From Lentisphaeria bacterium (GTDB lineage: Bacteria > Verrucomicrobiota > Lentisphaeria > Victivallales > Victivallaceae), in assembly GCA_022009855.1 (NCBI GenBank), contig CP091727.1, forward strand, positions 1 through 64,000: a stretch of 64,000 nt of DNA, written 5' to 3'. Positions 55,174-63,445 of the stretch are shown here, one piece after another. The translations under genes and the position numbers were made by a program. The notes under the pieces are model-generated. The model saw only the letters and a program-made list of their open reading frames with translations. It was not told where the DNA came from and did not search any database. Within the stretch, counting starts at the first letter, position 1; each line of letters begins with the position of its first letter.

Positions 55174-55809
55174 ATGTATCTCGGCAGAATCGTCGCCATC
55201 GGCATGACCCCGGCGGGCAAGGCAGCCGCCATGTACCGCGTCTCCTCCCGCAGCTTTCCCAACCGCGAAGCGGTCCTCATCGGCAACCAGGTCGCCATCC
55301 TGCCCCGCGCAGGCTTCGAAGCGGATCTGAGGAAAAATCCCTACATCAGTTACAACTGCATCCGACTTGCCGGAGAATGGGCAGTCGCCACCAACGGTTC
55401 GCAGACCGACCCGATCGTCGAGAAGATCGCCATGGGGATTCCGCCCCGCGACGCAATCAGCCTCGGCCTGCTCGCGATGGATTATGAGAAGGACTCCCTC
55501 GACACCCCTCGGATCGTCGCCGTCGTCAGCAACAGGAAGCCGGTCGGCTACCTCGGCATCATCCGCAAGGATGCGCTGCTGGTGCGGGAGTTTCCGCTCG
55601 TGCCCGGCGAGGTGCGCTACCTCTCCACCTATGAGAAGAACACGCCGAGCATGCATCAGGTAACGACCGGGTTTGACGGCGTCTGTGCCGAATGTGCCGC
55701 CGCCTACGTGGTCGACGGCGGCATCTTCGCCGACTTCACCAATCCGGTGACCAGCGCCGCCGCCGTCGCTGACGGAGACGGATTCGGCCTGGCGGTGAAG
55801 GTCCTGTAA
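55174..55809 (+). CDS. purO: IMP cyclohydrolase, PurO-type
   Basis: Catalyses the last step of purine synthesis, closing FAICAR to IMP. Intact, 211 residues from MYLGRIVAIGMTPAGK, with YRVSSRSFPNR and a late DGVCAECAAAYVVDGG. It resembles the archaeal-type PurO family rather than the usual bifunctional bacterial PurH. An AGAGG ribosome binding site supports the ATG at 55174 over an upstream start. It stands alone between unrelated genes. Confidence 0.8.
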   Translation: MYLGRIVAIGMTPAGKAAAMYRVSSRSFPNREAVLIGNQVAILPRAGFEADLRKNPYISYNCIRLAGEWAVATNGSQTDPIVEKIAMGIPPRDAISLGLLAMDYEKDSLDTPRIVAVVSNRKPVGYLGIIRKDALLVREFPLVPGEVRYLSTYEKNTPSMHQVTTGFDGVCAECAAAYVVDGGIFADFTNPVTSAAAVADGDGFGLAVKVL

Positions 55810-55935
55810 ATTTTCTGCGCCGCAACGACCGGCAGCGTATCTCCGGCTCCGTGGCACCGGAGCAGAAGAGAGGCGCTGCCGGCATCGTTTTGGCGGCATG
55901 CCGTGCGCGGCGGTCGGAAAATTTCTGTTTTTCAT

Positions 55936-55964
55936 TTGCAACTTCTTCCCGAAGAATCTATATT
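55936..55964 (+). promoter_or_regulatory. sigma70-type promoter of LarA-like gene
   Basis: TTGCAA (55936-55941), 17-base spacer, TATATT (55959-55964), 37 bases before the ATG. Confidence 0.65.
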
Positions 55965-56001
55965 TCCCCATATTACGGGAAAAGGGAAAGGAGTTGTTTC
56001 G

Positions 56002-57273
56002 ATGATCAGAATTCCTTACGGCCGCACGACGATGGAAGCGCGTGTTCCGGAAACCAATCTGCTCGGCGTCTATAATTCCCGCCTGCCGGAGTCATCCGGC
56101 AACGAGGCGGAACTGGTAAGAGAAGCGCTCGATCACCCGATCGATTCCCCGCCGCTGGAAGAGCTTGCGAAAGGGAAAAGGAGCGCGGTGGTAATCACCA
56201 GCGACCACACCCGGCCGGTGCCGAGCCGGATCATCATGCCGCAGATTCTGGAACGGCTCCGCCAGAACTCTCCGGACATCGACATCACGATTCTGGTCGC
56301 GACCGGCTTTCACCGTGCCTCCACCCGTGCGGAACTGGCGGAAAAGCTGGGCGAAGAGATCGTCGCTTCAGAGCGGATCGTTGTCCACGACTCGGGAGAC
56401 GCCGCTTCGCTGGTGAATCTGGGAAAACTCCCCTTCCGGCGGCGAACTGATCGTGAACAAACTGGCCGTAGAGACGGAACTTCTGGTAGCGGAGGGTTTT
56501 ATCGAGCCGCACTTCTTCGCGGGGTTTTCGGGCGGACGCAAGAGTATCCTGCCGGGCATCGCCGCACGGGAGACGGTGTTGGCCAACCACTGTTCGGAAT
56601 TCATTCAAAGTCCATACGCCCGAACCGGAAATCTGGAGGGGAACCCGATTCACCGGGACATGCTCTTTGCGGCGGAGCGGGTGAATCTGGCGTTCATCGT
56701 GAATGTGGTGATCGACCATGACAAGCGGATTGTCCGCGCCTTTGCGGGGATCGGGAGAAGGCGCATCTGGCGGGCTGCGACTTTCTGGCGCAGCAGTGCG
56801 GAATCGACGTGCCTGAGGCGGATATCGTCATCACCGGCAACGGCGGCTATCCGCTCGATCAGAACATCTACCAGGCAGTGAAGGGGATGACGGCGGGGAG
56901 GGGCGGCCTGCCGGCCGGGGGGACGATCATCATGGTTGCGAGCTGTTCGGACGGGCATGGCGGCGAGTCCTTCTTCCGGACGATGGCGGAGGCCCCCTCC
57001 CCAGCGGCGGTATGGGAGGAGACGCTGAAGGTGCCGCGTGATCGGACGAAACCGGATCAATGGGAATTTCAGATTCTGGCCCGGATACTGCGCCGCAACC
57101 GGGTGATCATGGTGACGCACGACTGTGTGCCGGAGATGATTCGTTCCATGCACATGGAGTGTGTGCCGCATCTTGACGCGGCACTTCGGCGGGCATTGGA
57201 GCGGCATGGTGCTGCGGCGAAAGTGGCGGTGATTCCGGACGGGGTTTCGGTGATTGTTCGGAAAAAATCTTGA
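56002..57273 (+). CDS. LarA-like racemase family protein, DUF2088 (frameshifted)
   Basis: Homologue of nickel-pincer-dependent lactate racemase. Family motifs: VITSDHTRPVPS, EPHFFAGFSGGRKSILPGI with the Lys that carries the pincer cofactor in LarA and the nearby His, GNPIHRDM, and NGGYPLDQNIYQAVKG. Frame breaks are near 56437 and near 56752 (run of G's). Corrected length is about 424 residues. AAAGGAG precedes the ATG. No cofactor-synthesis genes (larB, larC, larE) are in the window. Many relatives act on other hydroxy acids, so the substrate is open. Confidence 0.82.
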
Positions 57274-57373
57274 AAAAGCGTTAAAATTTCCGTATTTGAA
57301 CTTGAAAAACAAAATTTTTGATGTCTATTAATAGGGCGTCGGGGATGAGATAATCTCAACCTCCCGCACAGGT

Positions 57374-57449
57374 GGCAGGATAGCTCAGTCGGTAGAGCAG
57401 GGGACTGAAAATCCCCGTGTCCCCAGTTCGATTCTGGGTCCGGCCACCA
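57374..57449 (+). tRNA. tRNA-Phe (GAA)
   Basis: A 76-base cloverleaf with encoded CCA. The anticodon loop CTGAAAA gives GAA at 57407-57409; the T arm is CCCAGTTCGATTCTGGG. The acceptor stem GGCAGGA / TCCGGCC has one A-G mismatch at pair 4-69, where C would pair. It sits at the border between the high-GC core and mobile DNA. Confidence 0.95.
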
Positions 57450-57464
57450 TTTTTTTGTCTCTTT

Positions 57465-57492
57465 GCCGGATGGACACCGCGTCCGGCTTTTT
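57465..57492 (+). terminator. terminator after tRNA-Phe
   Basis: Stem GCCGGA / TCCGGC with inner GAC/GTC pairing, followed by five T's, 16 bases after the tRNA. Confidence 0.8.
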
Positions 57493-57874
57493 GTTTCCCT
57501 GTTTTGAGCGTTGATTTTCAACGATTTGCAAAATCAGAGAAAAACGGAGATTCTCTGTTCGCCACCATTCCCGATGCAGATTCCCTGATTCTCCGGCAAA
57601 TTCTCCGTTTGCCTCGTGTCCGGGACACATGGATTGAAAAAGTTATAACCAATTGGAGAAAGAGAACTTACGAAAACACACCTCTAAACTCGTCTTGATT
57701 TCTCCAAATATGATGCCCATAAAAAACAGCGAACTTTTCTCTGTTTTACGCTGTTTTTTATGATTTTACGCAGAAACCATGTGTCACAAGTCCCCCCAAA
57801 ACGGAGAATTTCGGTTTTGATTTATGCAAAAATGCCACCATTTTTCATGCGGAAAGGACACATGGATGGATTAA
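57493..57874. other. non-coding stretch at the start of mobile DNA
   Basis: About 380 AT-rich bases without a supported gene. The only clear structure is an 11-bp inverted repeat AAAAAACAGCG / CGCTGTTTTTT (57721-57759). Confidence 0.5.
57721..57759. terminator. bidirectional terminator-like hairpin
   Basis: Perfect 11-bp stem AAAAAACAGCG / CGCTGTTTTTT with a 17-base loop and terminal T or A runs on each strand. Confidence 0.55.
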
Positions 57875-57881
57875 AATCAAA

Positions 57882-57902
57882 ACCACCGGCTAAGCCGGTG
57901 GT
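57882..57902. repeat. IS200 end hairpin
   Basis: Perfect 9-bp stem ACCACCGGC / GCCGGTGGT with TAA loop, 162 bases beyond the tnpA stop, the kind of subterminal hairpin that TnpA recognises. Confidence 0.75.
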
Positions 57903-58063
57903 ATGCACCACGCCTTCAAGGCGATATTGCCGGCAGCCCGACACGGGCTCTGAAAAAATTCGCCAATTGCAACTTTTTCACAGGCCGCCGCTAAAGCGGC
58001 CTCATCGTTTATCCTTCAAAAATCGTTTTGTCACAATAACCAGCTGTGTTCTTTACTCTCTGA

Positions 58064-58537
58064 TTATTTTTGTGCCTGTTCATTCTTGTTACCCGTAAAC
58101 GGGTCTATATACTCCTTGAACGTTAATTGCTCCATCGCCTGATCTTCCGCCAGTTGTTTCTGAATATACGCAGTTATTGCGCGCGTATCAGCTCCGGCCG
58201 TATTTACATAGTAACCTCGACACCAGAAATGTCGATTCCCATATTTGTACTTCAAATTCGCATGACGATCAAAAATCATCAAGGAACTTTTTCCCTTTAA
58301 ATATCCCATAAATTGCGATACACTCAAGTTTGGTGGAATACTTACCAACATATGAATGTGATCTGGACAAGCCTCTGCCTCCAGGATATCTACTTTTTTC
58401 AAATCGCACAGTTGACGCAGGATTTTTCCTATGTCCCTTTTGATTTGTCTATAGATTACCTGACGACGATATTTGGGAGCAAATACAATGTGATACTTGC
58501 ATTTCCATGTTGTGTGTGATAATTTGTCAGTTGTCAT
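58064..58537 (-). CDS. tnpA: IS200/IS605 family transposase TnpA
   Basis: Intact, 157 residues. A Y1 HUH single-strand transposase: KCKYHIVFAPKYRRQ, HUH motif in CPDHIHMLVSIPP, KGKSSLMIF, FWCRGYYVNTAG with the C-terminal tyrosine region. It moves single-stranded DNA through 5'-phosphotyrosine links. Complete, so the element may still be mobile. Confidence 0.97.
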   Translation of the reverse strand: MTTDKLSHTTWKCKYHIVFAPKYRRQVIYRQIKRDIGKILRQLCDLKKVDILEAEACPDHIHMLVSIPPNLSVSQFMGYLKGKSSLMIFDRHANLKYKYGNRHFWCRGYYVNTAGADTRAITAYIQKQLAEDQAMEQLTFKEYIDPFTGNKNEQAQK

Positions 58538-58631
58538 TTGAAGCTCCGTTCTATGGGTTGCGATTGGCGAATTGCAATACTATAGCACGGAGTTTCTTCT
58601 CTCGCCTTTAAGCTGAAGCTATTCGGCTACA

Positions 58632-58656
58632 TACCGGCGCAGCCGGTAGTTTTTTT
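58632..58656. repeat. IS200 left-end hairpin with T tract
   Basis: TACCGGC (58632-58638) and GCCGGTA (58642-58648) form a 7-bp stem, then a run of T's. It lies about 95 bases upstream of tnpA. Confidence 0.65.
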
Positions 58657-58671
58657 GCGCTTAAGCAATAT

Positions 58672-58703
58672 AAAAAAAGCGACTCTGCAACATGCAGAAT
58701 CGC
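58672..58703 (-). terminator. terminator of the recombinase cassette
   Basis: On the minus strand, GCGATTCTGCA and TGCAGAGTCGC pair with one mismatch and are followed by seven T's, just after the small HTH gene. Confidence 0.8.
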
Positions 58704-58710
58704 TGAAGAT

Positions 58711-59100
58711 TTACCCGATGCCAAGCATCTTCTTCTGTTCTTCCCAGTCTGGAGGAAGACCGTTACGGAATGTCTTGAGCGTAATTTCCTTCGGCAAAGT
58801 TCCGATAATCGCCATGTGGATGATTTCCGGAGAAAGCAGAGCAAGTTGAAGCGTGTGGGAAACAATGGCCCGCTCCTTGCCTACATGTTTTGCCAGAGCA
58901 TCCACACTGGGAATTACTCCCTCGTCCAACATCTGCTGCCATGCAAGCGCATTGGCAATTGCAGTGAGAAGCGGTGTTTGCATCTGAATACCGATTTCAT
59001 TTTCCGGAAAAACAATGACTTTGGTCTGTTTAACGCACCGGAACTTTATCGGGACGACCACCCTGACATTTCCGTTCGGCAGAACTTCACTGATATTCAT
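58711..59100 (-). CDS. recombinase-associated HTH protein
   Basis: Intact, 129 residues. The middle (PSVDALAKHVGKERAIVSHT) looks like a helix-turn-helix of the ParB/KorB kind, then LLSPEIIHMAIIG and a closing PPDWEEQKKMLG. Proteins of this size and pattern follow DUF2924 and serine recombinase genes in several mobile elements. Its ATG overlaps the recombinase stop by ATGA. It probably binds element DNA or assists recombination. Confidence 0.75.
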   Translation of the reverse strand: MNISEVLPNGNVRVVVPIKFRCVKQTKVIVFPENEIGIQMQTPLLTAIANALAWQQMLDEGVIPSVDALAKHVGKERAIVSHTLQLALLSPEIIHMAIIGTLPKEITLKTFRNGLPPDWEEQKKMLGIG

Positions 59101-60368
59101 GTGTTCATTATTCCTTCAATAACAGCCTTGATGCCGGATGTTTTTATTTCGTAGGCAAGCTGATGTTCATGAACTGTGATTTTTTCAAACAGTTCGGAAT
59201 AGAGCCTATTCAGTTCCAAGCTGGAGCATTCCAGCCAGAATTCGTCTCGGAAAATCCGTTGTAATTCCGCCACGGTGATTCCTGTTGATTTGGAAATCGT
59301 CTCCTGAAAAAACGTTGAGGAAAAAATCCTGACTGTCTGCTCTTTTACTGCATCCTCTATGATGTTTGAACCGATTTTTCCGACCGGACAGAGTTTTTCT
59401 GACCGATGATAATCCGTATTGCAGTAGTAGTAATAATAACGTTTTTTCCCTTTTGTGCAGAATACAGGAATCATCGCGCATCCGCAGTGTCCGCATCGTA
59501 AAATCCCTTTCAGGGGAACCGTGATTTCCGTAATACCGCCGGAACGTTCGTAAGGACAGTTGGATTTTATGATTTCCTGTACTCGATTCCATGTCTGCCG
59601 CGAAACAATGGCTTCATGTTCACCTTTGAAAATCTCTCCCTTGTATTCCACATCTCCAACGTAAACTGGATTTTTCAAAATCCGTGCAACGTATGTATTG
59701 ATCCATGCTTTTTTCTTTCGAGAAGTCAGTCCGTCCTGATTCAGTTCATGCGCGATCAGTTTCGGAGACTGTGTTTCAACGAAACGCTGGAACATCCTTT
59801 TTACGACAGGGGCTTCAAGCGGATCGGGAAAGATTTTCTTGTTTTCAGAACGATACCCGTATGGAACAAATCCCCCCATCCACATGCCCCGTTTCCGGCT
59901 GGCAACGTATTTATCTCTGGTCCTTTCTGCGACCAGTTCCCTTTCATACTGACCGAAAGACATCAAAATATTCAGCATCATTCGGCCTGCCGGGGTCGAG
60001 GTGTTGATTTCCTGCGTCACGGAACAAAATGATACATGATATTGCTCAAAAATCACCTGAAGATCGGAAAAATCCGTCAGGGATCTGGAAAGGCGGTCTA
60101 GCTTATAGACCACGACCATATCGATTTTTCCCGCTTTGATGTCAGCAAGCAGCCTGGTCAAGGCCGGACGATTGATATTGCCTCCGCTGAAACCTCCATC
60201 GTCGTAATGTTCCGGCAAGCATTCCCACCCGTTTGCCTTCTGGCTGAGAATATACGCCTCGCCCGCTTCGCGCTGGGCATCCAGACTGGAGAATTCCTGG
60301 CTGTCCAATGTTCCGTCATCGACAGATTTTCGTGTATAAATCGCACAGCGTATTTTTTGTTTTCTCCG
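59097..60368 (-). CDS. serine recombinase of the DUF2924 cassette, start codon missing
   Basis: Resolvase domain with IRCAIYTRKSVDDG (catalytic Ser in TRKS), YDDGGFSGGNINRP and VVYKLDRLSRS, then a recombinase domain (GGFVPYGYR..., ILKNPVYVGDV) and a zinc ribbon (LRCGHCGCAMIP). The frame is open back to 60368, right after TAG, but contains no ATG or GTG before the catalytic Ser; the TTG at 60308 would lose that Ser. Removing one A from the run near 60356 would join it to ATG at 60375 (MIAEKTK...). Length is about 424 residues. Confidence 0.85.
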   Translation of the reverse strand, partial: RRKQKIRCAIYTRKSVDDGTLDSQEFSSLDAQREAGEAYILSQKANGWECLPEHYDDGGFSGGNINRPALTRLLADIKAGKIDMVVVYKLDRLSRSLTDFSDLQVIFEQYHVSFCSVTQEINTSTPAGRMMLNILMSFGQYERELVAERTRDKYVASRKRGMWMGGFVPYGYRSENKKIFPDPLEAPVVKRMFQRFVETQSPKLIAHELNQDGLTSRKKKAWINTYVARILKNPVYVGDVEYKGEIFKGEHEAIVSRQTWNRVQEIIKSNCPYERSGGITEITVPLKGILRCGHCGCAMIPVFCTKGKKRYYYYYCNTDYHRSEKLCPVGKIGSNIIEDAVKEQTVRIFSSTFFQETISKSTGITVAELQRIFRDEFWLECSSLELNRLYSELFEKITVHEHQLAYEIKTSGIKAVIEGIMNT

Positions 60369-60798
60369 CTATCATTTCCTTACTCCGAAAAAATACTTTG
60401 CCATTCCAGCGGGTCCCTGTAATTTCACGGGCAACTGCGGAAAGTGATTTATAACGCTTCCCCTCACATTCGAAACATTTGTCCGAAATCACGGTGACAT
60501 CATAGGTTTTACCCTTCCATTCACGGATATAATGAATGGCCGGTGCAATTCCGCCTTTTTGGGTTGGGAGAGAAATTTTCTTTGGGGAAACAAATTGAGC
60601 AAGGAGTTTTTTGTCGACTTCACTCAGACCGCCAAGATACATTTCCTGAATCCGGTAAATAATACGGTTTTTAAGCGTTCTAGTATTCATAGGATGCGGA
60701 ATGTCTCCGTAAAGCCGATGGAATTCCGCACGCAGCGGCTGAATTTCCATAGATTCCACATTCTTTATCGCTTTTTTCATCTGTTCCATGATGTTCAC
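60316..60798 (-). CDS. DUF2924 protein
   Basis: 160 residues as read. MEIQPLRAEFHRLYGDIPHPMNTRTLKNRIIYRIQE-type N-terminus and GKRYKSLSAVAREITGTRWNGKVFF are the DUF2924 signature. These proteins are encoded directly before serine recombinases in mobile elements. The last about 19 residues (MIAEKTKNT onward) read into the recombinase start region and are probably an artefact of one extra A. Confidence 0.8.
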   Translation of the reverse strand: MNIMEQMKKAIKNVESMEIQPLRAEFHRLYGDIPHPMNTRTLKNRIIYRIQEMYLGGLSEVDKKLLAQFVSPKKISLPTQKGGIAPAIHYIREWKGKTYDVTVISDKCFECEGKRYKSLSAVAREITGTRWNGKVFFRSKEMIAEKTKNTLCDLYTKICR

Positions 60799-60810
60799 GT
60801 TGCAATCCCT

Positions 60811-61788
60811 TTATTTTACCGACATATACAAGCATGTCGAAGCACTTTTATCCAGTCGTTTTTGTTGTATTCTACGAACAATTGCAGAAACCATATCAAT
60901 GATTCTGCGAATATTTTCGGGAAGTTCCCGTTTATCCATTTTTCTGTCTCCTGAGCTCGGAAAGTTTGAGTCTGCCATTCGGGGAATCCCGCCAAGGCGT
61001 TTGTCGGAAAGCCGGATCATCGGCTTGCGGTCGAGCTTCGCAGGAAGCGTCTCGGGCAAAGACGCGCCGAGCATGGATCCGCAGACCGCACAGCCTGCGA
61101 CACAGTCCAGAAAGTGGTTGTCGTGCGACTGCGGTTTGAGTTTCCACTCGTCGACCGTGCGGCCGCGCCCCTGTGTTTTGACGCGGTATTCAGCGGTCAG
61201 ATGCTCTGCGAAGAGCTGATGAGCTCCGGGGATCCGTCCGTAGAGCGTGAGCGACCCCTTGTCGCCGACGGGAACCGCGAGCCGGGCGTGAATGAAACTC
61301 TTCCAGTAGTTCGTGTCGTAGATGACATGCCGGATTGCCCGTTTTCCGGCGACGTTCGGAATCATCCAGTTGAATCCGAGCCGGTCGCCCTGCTGTTTGC
61401 GGTATTCGGTCATGGGTTTCGAGGATGCTCCGACGTATCTGCCATGCGACGGCAGGATCACTCCGGCGTGGGAACTCTGACGGCAGAACTGATAGACGAC
61501 ATCGGTTGACTGTCCCCAGTTCGCATCCACGAGGGCGCGTTCGATTTTCAGGACAGCCCCGTCCTCGCGCTCCCACTCGCGCCCGAGGCATTCATCGGTC
61601 AGCGCGGACAACGCGGCGTACAAGGCCCCCTCGAAGCCCGCTTTCGGGAAGAGCGTCTGAATGCTCGGATTCGCATCGGCAAGCGAATACTCGTGCCGGT
61701 GCTGATCCGGCCATGAGCCATAGTCGATGACCGCGCCGGTGAAGTCCTCCGCCCATGCGATCACCACATAGAAAAGCAGCGCTTTCTG
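60811..61788 (-). pseudogene. phage terminase large subunit, 3' part split by intron
   Basis: C-terminal nuclease half of a GpA-like packaging terminase: from QKALLFYVVIAWAEDFTGAVIDYGSWPDQ to NHFLDCVAGCAVCGSML. The reading frame is continuous with exon sequence at 61788, where a group II intron begins on this strand. The ATPase half lies beyond the intron, outside the window. The last about 45 residues (MDKRELPENIRRI onward) look like a separate small gene fused by a shift. Confidence 0.8.
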
Positions 61789-61800
61789 ATCGGGTAGGTC

Positions 61801-61818
61801 AGGAGTATTGCTACTCCT
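61801..61818 (-). other. group II intron domain VI
   Basis: Stem AGGAGTA / TACTCCT with a GCAA loop, followed by the likely bulged branch-point A and the 3' splice site. Confidence 0.7.
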
Positions 61819-61828
61819 TTCCCCCTGA

Positions 61829-61862
61829 GAACCGTACGTGCGAGTTTCCCCGCATACGGCTC
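61829..61862 (-). other. group II intron domain V
   Basis: A 34-base hairpin that on the minus strand starts GAGCCGTATGCGGGG and ends CGCACGTACGGTTC, with GAAA-type internal features. It is the catalytic core and a near-consensus domain V. Confidence 0.92.
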
Positions 61863-61868
61863 AAGCTT

Positions 61869-63445
61869 TTAATAAGGCATTGATTTCTCAACACCCGGCT
61901 TTAAGGTTGGTTTTGAAGTTGGAAGAGTCATTTTGACTCCCCATTTCTCCCTCTCCTCATAGTACGAGCGGTCGTGGCTGTCATACGGATTCATGTCTGT
62001 TTTGATCTGCCTGTGCCGAAGGATTTTGACATCATTCGGGTATGTCAGGTAGAGCATGGTTCCATCTTCCTTCTTTGCGAAGAAGTGCCAATCCTGCCCG
62101 TTGAGTTTGGTAAAGTATCTATTTTTTTACACCACCTTTTTCCTTTGTCGTGGTGGCGGCGTACTGCCCATTGCCACAATCTGCCCCAAATCCAGTTGCT
62201 AAGATTGTTGAATGTGTCGGCGCTGTTGACAAACCGGTAGTAGTTACACCATCCTCTTATTACAGGATTAAGCGCTTCAATAACCTTTTCGGCGGAAGCT
62301 GCCTGTTTTGCGGCTATGATTTCTCCGATTTTGTCACGCAGTCTCTTTACTCGTTTTTCTGCGGGTTTTACCAGTACGATGTTCTTGTACAGTTTGATAT
62401 TGAACCCCAGGAAGTCAAAACCATCGCTTATATTTGTGATTACGGTCTTCTCTTCTGACAGTTCCAAACCTCTTTCCCGCAGGAATGTTCTTATCATCGG
62501 CTTGATTTCCTCTTCCAGCACCTCTTTGGAATTGCAGGTGATGATGAAGTCGTCTGCGTATCTGATAAGGTTTACTTGTCTGTTTGGTCCCTTGTGTTTC
62601 GGGGTTGTCCAGTAGAATTTGCCGTTTTTGTGCGATTGGTATCTGTTCTTGTATTTACTGTACAGAAGATTTTGGAGACCGTCCAGTACCATGTTGGCGA
62701 GGGTTGGCGAAATGATTCCGCCTTGCGGTGTACCTGCCTCGTTGAAGAACTTTTTTGTCGTTCTCGAAGTATCCGCACTTCAGCCACTGCTTCAGTATTG
62801 ACGTTTCCATTGGGATATGTTTGAGCATCCAGTCATGACTGATGTTGTCAAAGCATCCCTTTATATCTCCTTCCAGTATCCATTGGGGGCGGTCTGATCT
62901 GCGCATGATGGAACCGATATGATCGATTGCATCTTGGCAGCTTCTGTATGGACGAAAGCCGTAGGAGTTTTGGATCTCCAGTAGTTTCCTCTACAGGTTC
63001 GAGTGCACTTGCATACACTGCCTGCATTGCTCTGTCCTTCATGGTCGGTATACCGAGTGGGCGCATTTTGTTGCTCCCTGTTTTCGGGATGTATTTCCGC
63101 CTTAAAGGCTTTGCCCGGTAGCCTTCCTGTTTGAGTTCAAGGATCGCTTGGGCTTTGCTTTCGTTTGTATTCCATACAGTTCCGTCCACTCCTGGAGTGT
63201 GACTTCCCTTGTTCGATGACACCTTCTTCACAGCTAAGGCTTTTTGCCGCGAAGGAGTGTGTCAGAATACGAGTTAAAGATTTTACCTTACCTATTCTTC
63301 CTTCCTGTTGAGCCTTCACAATTCGAGCCTGCAAGCGTGTCACAGTATCTTGTACTTGTTGCCAGTTTATCTGGTTCCAGTCAAGTTCACTGTCGACGCG
63401 CACGTCAGATTTTTGACTGACGTTCCTTTGATCGCCTTTCGACAT
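61869..63445 (-). pseudogene. ltrA: group II intron reverse transcriptase/maturase (frameshifted)
   Basis: The intron-encoded protein. Start MSKGDQRNVSQKS at 63445; N-terminal domain DWNQINWQQVQDTVTRLQARI; RT palm with LEGDIKGCFDNISHDW, GTPQGGIISPTLANMVLDGL and active-site YADD; maturase (GIIM-type) domain with NPVIRGWCNYYRFVNSADTF. No HNH endonuclease is seen. Frame breaks near 63235, 62960, 62745 and 62105. The corrected protein is about 525 residues. As read it is inactive. Confidence 0.88.

Larger units (their letters stand above)
57875..58660 (-). mobile_element. IS200/IS605-type insertion sequence
   Basis: One TnpA gene framed by hairpins rather than long terminal inverted repeats, as in IS200. 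At one end: ACCACCGGC-TAA-GCCGGTGGT (57882-57902), then GCCGC-CGCTAAAG-CGGC near 57983. At the other: TACCGGC-GCA-GCCGGTA followed by T's (58632-58656). The exact ends are estimated from these hairpins. Confidence 0.75.

Noticed and set aside
2896..57273. Alternative genetic code or stop-codon readthrough to explain the broken genes
   Set aside because: The breaks are changes of frame, not in-frame stops, and intact genes (beta-helix protein, permease, pseudopilins) use the standard code.
57465..57902. Second attachment copy of the tRNA-Phe 3' end next to the gene
   Set aside because: No repeat of GGTCCGGCCACCA was found between the tRNA and 64000, so tRNA-site integration is not supported within the window.
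60340..60380. Programmed -1 frameshift at A AAA AAT between DUF2924 and recombinase
   Set aside because: The heptamer exists in the DUF2924 frame, but a -1 slip leads to YAVRFIH, not the recombinase frame, which needs +1 (or loss of one A).
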